Source: Pimelobacter simplex (GTDB taxonomy: Bacteria > Actinomycetota > Actinomycetes > Propionibacteriales > Nocardioidaceae). Taken from it: a stretch of 64,000 bases of DNA. Made by a program: the position numbers and the translations under genes. Within the stretch, counting starts at the first letter, position 1, and each line of letters begins with the position of its first letter. Under the pieces are notes generated by a model, which did not search any database, had not been told where the DNA came from, and was given only the letters and a program-made list of their open reading frames with translations. The DNA lies in assembly GCA_016803235.1 (NCBI GenBank), contig JADCLI010000008.1, positions 1-64,000 of the forward strand, given 5' to 3'. Positions 44,240 to 52,982 of the stretch are shown here, piece after piece.

Positions 44240-44869
44240 GTGACCCGCCGCCCCACGGGAAGCCGGAGCGTCACGTTCGGCGCCCTGACGATCAGCTACG
44301 ACGACCGCGTCCTCGCCCCGCGGGCATGGACGCAGACCCAGGCGCTGTGGGCCCAGGACCTGCTGGCCGTCGTACCGCCCGGGCCCGTCCTCGAGCTGTG
44401 CAGCGGCGTGGGCCACCTCGGCCTGCTCGCCGTGCACGGCACCGACCGCCGCCTCGTCTGCGTCGACGTGGACCCGGTGGCGTGCGCGTACGTCGCCCGC
44501 AACGCCGCGGCGGTAGGACGGACCGAGCTGGTCGACGTGCAGAACCTGCCGCTGGGGGAGTTCGCCTCCGACGAGGTCTTCTCCCTCGTCGTCGCCGACC
44601 CGCCCTGGGTGCGGACGGACCTCGTCGCCTGCTTCCCCGCCGACCCGGTGCTGGCCATCGACGGCGGCGCCGACGGGCTCGAGCGCGCCCGGGAGTGCGT
44701 GGGCCTGATCGACCGCCACCTCCACGCGGACGGAGCCGCCCTGCTCCAGCTCGGTTCGTACGACGAGGCCGACGCCTTGGCCGCCGAGCTGCCCGACACC
44801 CTCGTGGTCACGGCCAGCCGGGCAGAGCCCGGCCGCGGCCTCGTGGTGGAGCTCGTGCGCCCACAGTGA
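44240..44869 (+). CDS. Class I SAM-dependent methyltransferase (PrmC/RlmG-like)
   Basis: 209 aa from GTG 44240. SAM motif VLELCSGVGHLGLLAV (motif I), acidic LVCVDVDPVACAYVARNA (motif II) and the substrate motif VVADPPWVRTD (a DPPW variant of NPPY), as in methyltransferases acting on a base or glutamine amide. Substrate unknown. It is the last core gene before the tRNA and the mobile element. Confidence 0.85.
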   Translation: MTRRPTGSRSVTFGALTISYDDRVLAPRAWTQTQALWAQDLLAVVPPGPVLELCSGVGHLGLLAVHGTDRRLVCVDVDPVACAYVARNAAAVGRTELVDVQNLPLGEFASDEVFSLVVADPPWVRTDLVACFPADPVLAIDGGADGLERARECVGLIDRHLHADGAALLQLGSYDEADALAAELPDTLVVTASRAEPGRGLVVELVRPQ

Positions 44870-44941
44870 CCCGTGGTGTCCGCGAACGGTGGTGCCGATT
44901 CCACGTCTTGGCCCCGTGTTTGCTACGGTTTCACCGCACTC

Positions 44942-45027
44942 GTCCGGGTGGCGGAATTGGCAGACGCGCTAGCTTGAGGTGCTAGTGCCCGTATTAGGGC
45001 GTGGGGGTTCAAGTCCCCCCTCGGACA
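44942..45027 (+). tRNA. tRNA-Leu (anticodon GAG)
   Basis: A complete 86-nt class II tRNA. The acceptor stem GTCCGGG pairs with CTCGGAC (one G-U). The anticodon stem is CTAGC/GCTAG with loop TTGAGGT, giving GAG. The long variable arm (TGCCCGTATTAGGGCG) is leucine-type and the T-arm is GGGGG-TTCAAGT-CCCCC. Discriminator A, no encoded CCA. It directly precedes a tyrosine integrase, the usual insertion target. Confidence 0.95.
45000..45027 (+). other. Presumed attachment site (attL/attR) in the tRNA-Leu 3' end
   Basis: Integrases located next to a tRNA usually recombine in its T-arm/3' end, which is kept intact. I looked for a second copy of this segment in the rest of the window and did not see one, so the other end of the element lies to the right of 64000. 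Confidence 0.5.
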
Positions 45028-45134
45028 CAGATAGAAACCCCGGGGTTGACCTGGGGTTTCTTTCATTTCAAGTCGTACCGTGGAAGCCCGTGGGGGCACC
45101 ATGGGGGCACCAGAGACACTCGGAGGGTCCTGGG

Positions 45135-46448
45135 ATGGCTTGGATTGAGAAGCGCAAGCGCGGTGACGGCGGAGTCTCCGCCAGGGTGATCTGGCGCCTC
45201 GGGGGCACCCGGGACGGCGCGAAACAGGTCGAGACGTTCAGCGCGGGCAGCGACGCACAGAACCTGGCGCGGGCCGACGGGTTTAAGAAGATGGTCGAGG
45301 CGGCCGGCCAGTATTGGCCCGAGGGCTGGGTCAAGGGCGAGGGCTTCGTGCGCCCCAACGGCGAGACCGACCCGCTGAAGGCGCCGCCGCGGTTCCACGT
45401 ACTCGGCGAGGAGTACGTGCGCCAGATCGTCGACCTCTCACCGGGCCAGCGTCGCCGCTACCTCGGCCAGCTGAAGGTCCTGGCGACCACGAAGGTCCGG
45501 GGGACGCTCGTGTTCACCAAACCGGTCACCGCGCTCACCGAGGACGACCTCAAGGCGTGGCTGATCGAGTGGGACCGATCCTTGAAGACGAAGGCGAACT
45601 ACCACGGCCTCGTCCACGGCGTCCTCGCCTACGCGCTCAAGAAGGGCTGGCTGGTCGCGAACCCGGCCATCGGCACCGCTCCCAAGCGTTCACGGGTGCG
45701 CCAGTCGCGCCCGGAGCTGCGCTTCCTCAGCGAGAAGGAGTTCGAGCGCGTCGCCGAGCTGTCGGGCCGGCACGCCGACCTGCTGCGCGTCGCTGTGGGC
45801 ACGGCGCTGCGGTTCGGGGAGATCACCGCGCTTTGGGTCGGCGACGTGGACCTCGACCACCGCACGATCCGGGTCAACAAGGCGTGGAAGCGCGACGGCG
45901 AGGACGGCGAGTCTGACACTCCCGGCTGGTTGGCCAAGCAACTGCGGGCCAGGCACACGATGCGCGACCACCACCTCGGCCACCCGAAGACCCCGCGATC
46001 GAGACGTACCATCACCATCTCGAGCGAGCTGGCGACCGTTCTAGCCAGGGCCACCGAGGGCAAGGCGCCCGACGACTTCGTTTTCGGGACGCGGACGGGG
46101 CGACCGTTCCACAACGCAGACTTCGCCACCGACTTCTGGCGCCCGCTGATGCAGGACCTCGCTGCCGAGGGGATCCGGCCGTTCCGGTTCCACGACCTGC
46201 GACACACTCACGTCGCCTGGCTGGTCGCCGGCGGAGCGCCGTTGCCGCACATCCAAGCGCGCCTCGGCCACGAGTCCATCACCACGACGATCGACACCTA
46301 CGGCCACCTGATGCCGGCGGGCGACGAGCTGATTTCTGGGATCATCGACACCGCCCTGACCGGGGGGACCATCCGCCCTGCTGGCGCCCACACATCGCAC
46401 AGGGCGGAAGATGAGGTTCCCGGTGCTCCGCCGCGCAACCGGGGATGA
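45135..46448 (+). CDS. Tyrosine-type site-specific integrase
   Basis: 437 aa. ATG 45135 is preceded by GGAGG (45122-45126). The N-terminal AP2-like arm region and SAM-like core-binding domain precede the catalytic domain. Visible active site: Arg in GTALRFGEI (about residue 225), HDLRH (about 353-357, HxxR), GHES and Tyr in TIDTYGHLMP (about 388). This is a phage/ICE-type integrase, and its position 108 bp after tRNA-Leu supports integration there. Confidence 0.95.
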   Translation: MAWIEKRKRGDGGVSARVIWRLGGTRDGAKQVETFSAGSDAQNLARADGFKKMVEAAGQYWPEGWVKGEGFVRPNGETDPLKAPPRFHVLGEEYVRQIVDLSPGQRRRYLGQLKVLATTKVRGTLVFTKPVTALTEDDLKAWLIEWDRSLKTKANYHGLVHGVLAYALKKGWLVANPAIGTAPKRSRVRQSRPELRFLSEKEFERVAELSGRHADLLRVAVGTALRFGEITALWVGDVDLDHRTIRVNKAWKRDGEDGESDTPGWLAKQLRARHTMRDHHLGHPKTPRSRRTITISSELATVLARATEGKAPDDFVFGTRTGRPFHNADFATDFWRPLMQDLAAEGIRPFRFHDLRHTHVAWLVAGGAPLPHIQARLGHESITTTIDTYGHLMPAGDELISGIIDTALTGGTIRPAGAHTSHRAEDEVPGAPPRNRG

Positions 46449-46664
46449 CCACACCGGAGTGCTGTGCAGGTAGTGAGCCACTTGGGCGGCGCCCGGGCCG
46501 TTCCGCTGCGTAAGCGAAGGGCCTCGGGCGGGCGCCAGGAACAGGTCTAGTGCAATGTGCCCTGGATCACAAAGGTGGTTGAGAGTCGCACCATAGATGA
46601 GGAGGGCCCACGACTTCGCAGCACTCGCGCTCCGCCACAGCTCGTCTCGAGGGGAGCAACGGGG
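46449..46664. other. Gene-free stretch
   Basis: 216 bases between the convergent integrase and HTH genes. I see no convincing reading frame. A GC-rich inverted stretch (GGCGGCGCCCGGGCC... GGGCGGGCGCC, about 46486-46540) may act as a terminator. Confidence 0.4.
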
Positions 46665-46922
46665 CTAGAGCTTCGAGCGGCCGCTGCCCCTCCGCGGAGG
46701 GGTGCTCGCAGCTGACAGTGGCTGTGTGGCCGTGACGGGCTGCTCACCGCTCGCGATGAGCTCGTCGAGGTGCTCCATACGGAAGCGGACATGCTTGCCG
46801 ATCCGTGTGCATCGAACCTTTCGCTGTCGGACGGCGTCGGCCACCCAGCGGGCGGGAACGTGGAGGTACTCCGCGGCCTCATCGATGGTGAGCAACGTGC
46901 GGCGCTCGGTCTGCTCACTCAC
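46665..46922 (-). CDS. Excisionase-like helix-turn-helix protein
   Basis: 85 aa. MerR/excisionase-family HTH: LLTIDEAAEYLHVPARWVADAVRQRKVRCTRIGKHVRFRMEHLDELIA. It is typical of recombination directionality factors of actinobacterial integrative elements. Translationally coupled (ATGA) to the second HTH gene. Confidence 0.87.
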   Translation of the reverse strand: MSEQTERRTLLTIDEAAEYLHVPARWVADAVRQRKVRCTRIGKHVRFRMEHLDELIASGEQPVTATQPLSAASTPPRRGSGRSKL

Positions 46923-47137
46923 GGCTGCGCTCCGATTGCCGGCGCGATCCAGCGACGTACTTCGGCCACGGTGGTGTAGAGCCGGCCGGTGCCGTTGAAC
47001 CGCCAGAACCGCGGCCCGACGCCGCGTCGGCGCCAGTCGCGGACAGTACGTTGCGGGGTGCGGATCAGGGCGCAGAACTCCTCAAAGGTCAGCAGCGCGC
47101 TGTCGTTCCACTCGGCGGGGATCTCGATGGGTTTCAT
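46919..47137 (-). CDS. Second small HTH protein (MerR-like DNA-binding)
   Basis: 72 aa. LTFEEFCALIRTPQRTVRDWRRRGVGPRFWRFNGTGRLYTTVAEVRRWI is a winged-helix pattern of the AlpA/excisionase kind, different in sequence from its partner. With the next gene it forms a two-gene control module of the element. Confidence 0.82.
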   Translation of the reverse strand: MKPIEIPAEWNDSALLTFEEFCALIRTPQRTVRDWRRRGVGPRFWRFNGTGRLYTTVAEVRRWIAPAIGAQP

Positions 47138-47290
47138 GGGCGGGTCCTCTCGGCACTCTCAGTCACCTAAGTCCAGCTGGATCCATCGAGCGATCAACGC
47201 AGACGAACTACGTTCCGCCGGGGTCGAACCAGGGCCAACCGGACGGACCGATGATGACGACGCAGGTACGCCGCTTTCAGGTCTCCGAGA

Positions 47291-47342
47291 GGGGGGAACC
47301 TGACGCAAGCTGGGTGTTTGCGCAGGTCAGCAGGTTCCCCCC
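47291..47342. repeat. Strong inverted repeat downstream of the relaxase gene
   Basis: GGGGGGAACCTG (47291-47302) pairs perfectly with CAGGTTCCCCCC (47331-47342) around a 28-nt loop that itself holds a weaker stem (ACGCAA/TTGCGC). Located between the relaxase 3' end and the HTH operon. A further GGGGGGAACCTG copy lies in the relaxase tail (47427-47438). Terminator or DNA-processing site; I cannot decide. Confidence 0.6.
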
Positions 47343-47406
47343 AGTCGTTTCCCGGATGGTCTTGACGCGGTGCCGGACACGCGGCGGTGACGGCTGCGTC
47401 GGCGGT

Positions 47407-50103
47407 TCATAAGCCGATGGTTGGGCTGGGGGGAACCTGCCGGGCAGGTGGCGGTATCTGGCGCTCGGGCCTCCTGGGAGGTGGTGTGGGGCCGTAGCGG
47501 TCGATGTCGTCGAGGGCGCGTTCCCTGGCGTGTGCGGGGCCGAGGTCGGCGCGGTCTCGCTTGAAGGTCGTGAGCCATTGCTGGCGGGCGTCGTCGATCG
47601 TGGTGGCGACGAGGTGGGCGGTGTTGGTGTGGCGTCCGCGGGTCATGGCGACGTAGGTGGCTGCGGCGCCGGTGGTCTCGTTGATGGCGAAGTGGGCGTG
47701 GTCGACGGTGTCGCCCTGGGCGCCGTGGACGGTGGTGGCGTAGGCGAGTTCGACGTGCGCTTCGGTGTAGGCGCGGGGGAGGGTTCGGGTGCCGCGATCC
47801 CCACGGACTTCGAGGTTGCCGTGGCGGTCGGTTCCGATGACGGTCCAGTGGTCGCGGTTGGCGATGTCGAGGTCGCGGTCGTTGCGCCGTGTCGTGATCT
47901 GGTCGCCGACCCAGAGAGGTTCGCCGGAACGCGTCCGACCAATGGCAGGGTCGGTGTCGTCGTTGGGGCGGTCGGTGCGGCTGTCGGTGCGGCGGCGGTC
48001 GCGGATGCCGGCGTTGAGGTCCGTGACCTGGTCGCGGGTGTCGGTGATGACGGTGGCGCCTGTCGCCCCGGCGTCGATGAGTGCGGCGGTGCGTTCTACC
48101 TCGGTGGGGTGGATGACGATGGCGCCGCGTTCGAGGAGCCGGTCGAAGACGTGCACCGGCCGGCCTCCGGTGCGCATCAGCAACGAGAGGTCGGCGTAGG
48201 CGGGGTCGGCGAACCGGTGGACGGTGTCGAGGGCAACTTGGGCGTGGATGGGTGTCCAGCGGGTGGCGTGGTCGAGCACGCCGCCGCGGCCGACGGCGGG
48301 GAGCTGGTGGCGGTCGCCCATGAGGGCGATCCGGGCGCCGGTCTCGTCGGCGATGGTGAGCAGGGCGTGGGCGGTGTCCTGGTCGAGCATCCCGGCCTCG
48401 TCGACGAGCAGCAGGTCACCCGGCGTCAGCCGTGCGCGTGTGTCGAGCCGGTGCCGGTCGGTGCGGACGTCGAATGGCTCGCGGGTCCAGCGGCCGTCGG
48501 CATCCCACCGGTAGCCGTACTGATACGCCAGCCATGCCGCGGACGACGCCGGTGACCCGACCTCGGACTCCGCGACCCGGGCGGCGCGCAGGGTCGGGGT
48601 GACCACCACCATCCGCCGCTCGTCCATTCCGAGGACGGCAGCGGCAGCGGCGAGGGTGGTGGTCTTGCCCGCGCCGGCGGCGCCCTCGACGACCACCAGC
48701 GGGCTGCGACCGACGAGAGCAGCGACCACCTGTCGCTGTCCGGGGTCGAGTCGCCGCCGCGCGACGACTGGACCGAACCGGACGGATCGCTCAGCCGACG
48801 GATTCCGAACATCGTGGTCCGCGCGACGGGCGATGCGGTCGACGAGCTCCTTCTCGACCGCCACGACTCGCTGGGAGGTGAGCGATCGGATGTGTTCGGG
48901 TGCGTCGTCGGGGTCCACGAGCCGCAGGCAGGCGTCAATAGACCGTGCGGTGAGGTCCTCGACCAGTTCGCGTCGCACGACCGGTTCGGCGACGACGCCG
49001 GCGGCCGCGACGATCCGTTCGACCTCGCCGCGGATGTCCGCGCTGTTCCACGACGAGCGCCGCGCCCCGAGCCGGGACTGCACGAGTTCGGTGACGTGGT
49101 CGCGATCGATTCGTCCGACCGTGGCCGTCGGCAACCCCGCCGCGACGCCAGGTGGTCGGAACCCGAGATCGTAGAGCTCTTGGCGCCACCGGTCGACCAG
49201 CTGAGTGCCGTCGGTAGGGACCACCTTGTCCGGCCGGGCCTCGGCCCACGCCCGCCGGTCCCAGGTCCGTCGCAGCGCCGCGCCGGGTTCCTGGTCGGGG
49301 TGCTCGGCGCGCCACTGGGCCTCGTAGCGGTCGACGTGCCGGCCGATCTGCCCGGCCCGGTGGGAGAAATCTCCGGCGTACGGAGCCAGCTCGGTGATCT
49401 CGCCCGTGTCGGGGTCGAGCGTGTACCCGTGTGCGGCGAGCACCGTGCGGAACTCGGGGTCGCACATGACCGCGGCGTGACCGATGCCGTTGATGGCCTC
49501 GACCGAGTCCACGACCCCGACCGAGTGCAGGCCCCGCCACCGCCCTTGGGCGAACACCCGGGCATTGACCTGGAGGTGAAGATGCCGGTGCGGGTCGCCC
49601 GCGCGCGAGGTGTAGTGCCGCACCACCGCCGCCTCGAGCTTCTCAACCGGTACCTGGACCTGCAGCCCGCGTGGCCCGACCCGGGTCGTGGAGTGCTCGG
49701 CCAGCCAGCCGATGATCTCGACCGCCGCCCGCTCTTGAGCGGCGTCGTAGGCGTCAGCGATCTCCGGATGCAGCGAGGCCGCGAGAGACCAGGTCTTCGG
49801 TCCGTTGACTACGACCTCGACGAAACGCAGCCCCTTCCCATCGGTGCGGAGTCGGCCCTTCGGAGCACCGTTGGCGTCGTAGCCAGCGACCCAGGCTTCG
49901 TATCCGTCACCGTCGAGCTCGCCAGCCGCACCGACGACAACGCCGGCGGTGGGGGAGTTCGTTGCGACGAACCGCTGGGCGATCCCGGAGCCCTCAGCAA
50001 GGTAGTAGTCATCGGCCCGCGAGCGGTCGGCCTCGACATAGGTCCGGGCAGCCTTGGCGCAGCCGCGGTAGAACTTCACGCCACCGTGCACGGCCCCGAT
50101 CAC
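47407..50103 (-). CDS. MobF-type relaxase with C-terminal helicase (TraI/TrwC family)
   Basis: 898 aa. The relaxase domain starts VKFYRGCAKAARTYVEADRSRADDYYLAEG with candidate catalytic tyrosines at 12, 22, 33 and 34, and the metal-binding 3-His motif PHRHLHLQVN has His at 162, 164 and 166. A UvrD/RecD-like helicase follows: Walker A GAAGAGKTT at 464-472, VDEAGML, then VHGAQGDT and YVAMTRGR. This is the nicking-unwinding protein of a conjugative or mobilizable element. It is shorter than TraI of F. A GTG at residue 9 could be the true start. Confidence 0.94.
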   Translation of the reverse strand: MIGAVHGGVKFYRGCAKAARTYVEADRSRADDYYLAEGSGIAQRFVATNSPTAGVVVGAAGELDGDGYEAWVAGYDANGAPKGRLRTDGKGLRFVEVVVNGPKTWSLAASLHPEIADAYDAAQERAAVEIIGWLAEHSTTRVGPRGLQVQVPVEKLEAAVVRHYTSRAGDPHRHLHLQVNARVFAQGRWRGLHSVGVVDSVEAINGIGHAAVMCDPEFRTVLAAHGYTLDPDTGEITELAPYAGDFSHRAGQIGRHVDRYEAQWRAEHPDQEPGAALRRTWDRRAWAEARPDKVVPTDGTQLVDRWRQELYDLGFRPPGVAAGLPTATVGRIDRDHVTELVQSRLGARRSSWNSADIRGEVERIVAAAGVVAEPVVRRELVEDLTARSIDACLRLVDPDDAPEHIRSLTSQRVVAVEKELVDRIARRADHDVRNPSAERSVRFGPVVARRRLDPGQRQVVAALVGRSPLVVVEGAAGAGKTTTLAAAAAVLGMDERRMVVVTPTLRAARVAESEVGSPASSAAWLAYQYGYRWDADGRWTREPFDVRTDRHRLDTRARLTPGDLLLVDEAGMLDQDTAHALLTIADETGARIALMGDRHQLPAVGRGGVLDHATRWTPIHAQVALDTVHRFADPAYADLSLLMRTGGRPVHVFDRLLERGAIVIHPTEVERTAALIDAGATGATVITDTRDQVTDLNAGIRDRRRTDSRTDRPNDDTDPAIGRTRSGEPLWVGDQITTRRNDRDLDIANRDHWTVIGTDRHGNLEVRGDRGTRTLPRAYTEAHVELAYATTVHGAQGDTVDHAHFAINETTGAAATYVAMTRGRHTNTAHLVATTIDDARQQWLTTFKRDRADLGPAHARERALDDIDRYGPTPPPRRPERQIPPPARQVPPSPTIGL

Positions 50104-50169
50104 CGCCCGTCACTACTCGTCAATCACCCCAGAAATGACGCACGGCCCGTCCCGGGGGGACGGACCGAA

Positions 50170-50185
50170 CTACGAACCTTCGTAG
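50170..50185. other. Candidate oriT hairpin upstream of the relaxase
   Basis: A perfect palindrome CTACGAA-CC-TTCGTAG lies 67 bp upstream of the relaxase start, followed by the GC-skewed CATGCGTGCCGC. MOBF elements often carry oriT next to the relaxase gene, with an inverted repeat before the nic site. The assignment rests on position and structure only. Confidence 0.4.
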
Positions 50186-50303
50186 CATGCGTGCCGCTTG
50201 TTTGGCAGGGCAGCGAGGACTGGCGGTTTGGGTTGTAACGGGACTCGGCAATGGTCGTCAGGGGAGGGAGCGTGGGGGAGCGGGCTCAAGATTGCGAGTG
50301 GAT

Positions 50304-51068
50304 CTAGGTGCGGGTCGTGTGGACCTGGGCACGGTAGTTCTCGAGCAGCTCGATGACGTCCCGAGCGGCCTCGTGGGGCACGTCATGTCCGTCCAGCTCT
50401 GCAAGCCAGTCCAGCAGACGGCGACCGTCGAGGAACCGCACGCCGTCGACGTTCGCGTCGTCTGGAACGTCGACCCTGGCGGCACCCCAGAGCACAACGG
50501 CGGCCCTCACAGCCACTGGCTTTGCATTCGTGCGGTGCCGCGCTGTGGGCTCTCTCTTGAGCACAGAACGCAGCACGCCCTCAGCCCGCAGGGCCGCCTT
50601 GCGTGACGATGCGGCCATGGCGGGCACGTCGCCGTTGGTGACCTGGTTGCGCCACTTGGAGTCGAGGACGACGACCCCGCCACGGCGGGTCACAACGATG
50701 TGGTCGATGTCGCCGGTTTTGAGTTCGACGCTATCGACCCCTCCCCAGATGAGTCGCTTGCGCTTTGCGCGCTTGAGTTCTTCACGCGTGTTGTCCTCTC
50801 ACCACGCGCCGCGTAGCTGCCAGATCGCGTCGTGGTTGTGCGCGAGGAAACAGACGTTGGTGAGGTACCAGAGCACCGCCAGCGATGCTGCGTGCGTCAG
50901 GCCCAGCAGATACATCGACGCCGGAGTCGCGCCGACCCAAACCAGCCACAAGAGCACCGCAACGTCCACCGCGACAATCCCGAGGAAGAGGAGCATCAGT
51001 CCCTTGGCGTTGCGCCGCAGCCACTGGCTCCGAAGGTCCCGCAGCCGGCGGGCTGGGTATGACTTCAT
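50304..51068 (-). pseudogene. NERD-domain membrane protein broken by an in-frame TGA
   Basis: Two open frames lie in the same frame on this strand. The 5' part (from ATG 51068: MKSYPARRLRDLRSQW, two membrane helices) ends ...IWQLRGAW at TGA 50799-50801. Reading on gives EDNTREELKRAKRKRLIWGGVDS, then IDHIVVTRRGGVVVLDSKW, the NERD nuclease-related pattern, to 50304. NERD proteins commonly read GAWGEE at this place, so a GGA-to-TGA change fits. The full product would be about 254 aa. It lies between the relaxase and the cassette region. Confidence 0.75.
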
Positions 51069-51180
51069 CCTCACCGTCAAGCTCCTGTTCGCTCCCTCGG
51101 AGTGAACACCTCCCGCGTCGATCACGCTGAGCAACGCAGAAATCAAGCGGGTCTGGATCCCCACCAGCGTCGACGCCACT

Positions 51181-51240
51181 GCTCAAGTTGAGGGGTTCGT
51201 TGCCGTGTAGGGGACGTCCGGATCTGCCGATGTGCGGGCA
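51181..51240. repeat. Degenerate cassette-type site at the start of the array
   Basis: Contains GCTCAAGTTGAG and, further on, CCGGATCTGCCGATGTGCGG, a variant of the right half of the array repeat (CATGCCGATGAGCG). The following bases (CACCCG...AAGGGA.GATGAG) match those after the site at 61534, which precedes the paralogous gene, so the same junction was duplicated. Confidence 0.55.
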
Positions 51241-51268
51241 CCCGGGGATAAGGGACGATGAGCAGGTG

Positions 51269-51577
51269 ATGGGCCGCGAGCATCCTCGACTGCTGCGTGA
51301 CCGGGAGTGGACCGATCCGGACGGTACGCACTGGCGCATGCGCGGGAGCGAGTTGGACGCGAAGCAGGCACGACGCCTACTCCGGCGCGATGGAATCCGA
51401 GTGCTCCTGGTCAACAGCCCAGACCCTGAGATGGTCGCGGAGGATGACCTGGAGGACCTGCGGGGTCGGCTTGAGGATTTCTGGTCCGGCTGCGCTCAAC
51501 CGATGGCTGACTTCAACATTGGCGACTTCCGCAACGAGGAACATGGGGTGCTGGTCGTCATCCAAGAGTCCTGCTGA
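51269..51577 (+). CDS. Array gene: small acidic protein, paralog of 61635
   Basis: 102 aa from ATG 51269. Sequence: HWRMRGSELDAKQARRLLRR, IRVLLVNSPDPEMVAEDDLEDL, FWSGCAQPMADFNIGDFRNEE. It is nearly the same protein as at 61635-61946 (about 85-90% of residues by eye), and both end VIQESC. No family recognised; size, charge and context fit the immunity-type proteins of the array. The stop is four bases before the next site. Confidence 0.8.
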   Translation: MGREHPRLLRDREWTDPDGTHWRMRGSELDAKQARRLLRRDGIRVLLVNSPDPEMVAEDDLEDLRGRLEDFWSGCAQPMADFNIGDFRNEEHGVLVVIQESC

Positions 51578-51580
51578 TCG

Positions 51581-51669
51581 GCCGCTCGTGCCGCTGTCGG
51601 GGCGGAGCGCCCGCTCATGCCGCGATCAGCTCGGGTTTGTCGAGAGCCGCGCGATCATGCCGACGCCCG
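51581..51669. repeat. Array site (long form with GTCGGGG module)
   Basis: Begins 3 nt after the stop at 51577. It shows the extra module GCTGTCGGGGCGGAGCGCCC then CTCATGCCGCGATCAG, a 19-nt spacer, and GATCATGCCGACGCCC. The GTCGGGG module recurs at 60871, 61430, 61551 and 63530. Confidence 0.7.
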
Positions 51670-51706
51670 GGTGGTAGCCGGCAGAACAACTACGCTGACG
51701 GCTGTG

Positions 51707-52225
51707 ATGGTTTCTGAGCCGAGTGAGCGGGACGGATTGTGGCACGCCGCCGTTCATCCCGGGCACGCTGACTTGCTGCTTGGCGCTCTTGAGCCTCGCT
51801 GGGCATTCGTGTTGATTGAGACAGCAGACGGCATACACGACTGGCACGAGGCAACCGTAAGCATCGGCCACGACGATGTGCCGCATCGGAGGCTCGTCCG
51901 ACGCCACTCCTTTGATCTCTTGGTTTCCCCTGCCGAGGCGGCCGAGATCGGAGTCCGACTTCGGCTGCAGGGGCTGGGTGGCGGCGGATTCCTTTGCCAC
52001 CAATTTCAGCAGCGCCCGAAAGCGACGTTTCAGCTGCCAGAACGTCCCAGGGCTAGGTCCGACGCCATGCGCGGCCAAGGCGTGGAGCTCACGATCGACC
52101 TACCACATGACACTGAGGTGGCGGTTGTCACGTCGCCTTTCAGGGCCAACCTCGAGCGTTTCACGTCGCGGTTGACAGAGCGTGCTGCGCGCACAGCACC
52201 TCGTGCCGGCGATAGCGCGACTTGA
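51707..52225 (+). CDS. Array gene: hypothetical protein
   Basis: 172 aa from ATG 51707 (a GTG sits directly before it). Features: WAFVLIETADGIHDWHEATVSIGHDD, then FDLLVSPAEAAEIGVRLRLQGLGGGGFLCHQF. No signal peptide or membrane helix. I do not recognise a family. An earlier in-frame ATG (51617) lies inside the repeat and is unlikely to be used. Confidence 0.65.
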   Translation: MVSEPSERDGLWHAAVHPGHADLLLGALEPRWAFVLIETADGIHDWHEATVSIGHDDVPHRRLVRRHSFDLLVSPAEAAEIGVRLRLQGLGGGGFLCHQFQQRPKATFQLPERPRARSDAMRGQGVELTIDLPHDTEVAVVTSPFRANLERFTSRLTERAARTAPRAGDSAT

Positions 52226-52470
52226 GCACTAGTTCTTCACCCATGGAGACCGCGGTTGAGCGCCAGGAAATCGTCGCGTCTCGTGGTGCTCCTGACCTTA
52301 GCCGCAGCCAGGAATACGAGCAGGACGCGCGTTCAGGCCCGCAGGGCGCGTGAGGCCCACCTACAACTTTCGCGTTCAGCATGCTGGCCACAGCCCGAGG
52401 GTTCGACGGAACTACAGCCGTACGAGGTCGTGAAGGTCGCGCTGGCGTGCAGCGCCATCGACCATGAACA
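52226..52470. other. Gap with no convincing gene
   Basis: A GTTGAGC core-like heptamer occurs at 52253-52259. One + frame starting with TTG (52256) is open but Arg/Ser-rich without family resemblance. Possibly a decayed cassette. Confidence 0.35.
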
Positions 52471-52510
52471 TCCTCATCTGCCGCGATCGGCTCGAACATG
52501 CCGATGAGCG
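52471..52510. repeat. Array site
   Basis: CCTCATCTGCCGCGATCGG then CTCGAACATGCCGATGAGCG. Outer stem CTCAT/ATGAG, inner CCGCGA region, as in the consensus. Confidence 0.75.
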
Positions 52511-52562
52511 GTCGGGTACAAACCTCCGCATGTGCGGTCGGTGCGGCCTTATGCTGCCCCGC

Positions 52563-52907
52563 ATGGTCGTTGACGCCGCTGACACCGAGGTCATCCGCCA
52601 GTGCTTGTTGGCCGCCGCCGACGGTCCGTTCTTCCCTGACTGGGAGTTCCACACGCTTCTTGGTTTCGAGCGGGATGAGATCCGTCGCATGGCCCATCGT
52701 TGGCCCGACTGGGACGACGACGTCGAACAGTCAGACGCCGTAAACAACGTCCTCAATAGCCTCTTGGGATACCCGCATGGCCGGTGGGACGTGTGGCACG
52801 ACTACATCTCGCCCGTGTCAGAGGAAGTGGCTCGTACCTACGCGAGATGGCGCAACGAGGATGAACTGGATGCCTCAGGCAAGGGCTACTTCGACCGTCT
52901 GACGTAA
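52563..52907 (+). CDS. Array gene: hypothetical acidic protein
   Basis: 114 aa from ATG 52563. FFPDWEFHTLLGFERDEIRRMAHRWPDWDDDVEQSDAVNNVLNSLLGYPH is the core; many Trp/Asp. No family name certain; the pattern resembles common bacterial immunity-like hypotheticals. The 15 bases before and across the start (ATGCTGCCCCGCATGG) recur almost unchanged before the gene at 62014 (ATGCTGTCCCGCATGG). Confidence 0.75.
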   Translation: MVVDAADTEVIRQCLLAAADGPFFPDWEFHTLLGFERDEIRRMAHRWPDWDDDVEQSDAVNNVLNSLLGYPHGRWDVWHDYISPVSEEVARTYARWRNEDELDASGKGYFDRLT

Positions 52908-52948
52908 CGCACTGACATGCCGCGAATCGCAGGTCATGCCGATGAGCG
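52908..52948. repeat. Array site, starts at the stop codon
   Basis: Begins with the base after TAA (52905-52907): GCACTGACATGCCGCGAAT, then CGCAGGTCATGCCGATGAGC. Contains both CATGCCG boxes 20 nt apart. Confidence 0.8.
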
Positions 52949-52982
52949 GACATCGCCCAGCTCGAGACGGCATCCTGCTGTG

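Noticed and set aside
50799..50801. Selenocysteine or recoding at the TGA in the NERD gene
   Set aside because: No SECIS-like hairpin is evident and related proteins have Gly, not Cys, at this place; a simple nonsense change explains it.
52256..52507. 83-codon + frame in the 52226-52470 gap
   Set aside because: TTG start, Arg/Ser/Ala-rich, runs into the array site, no resemblance to a protein family.
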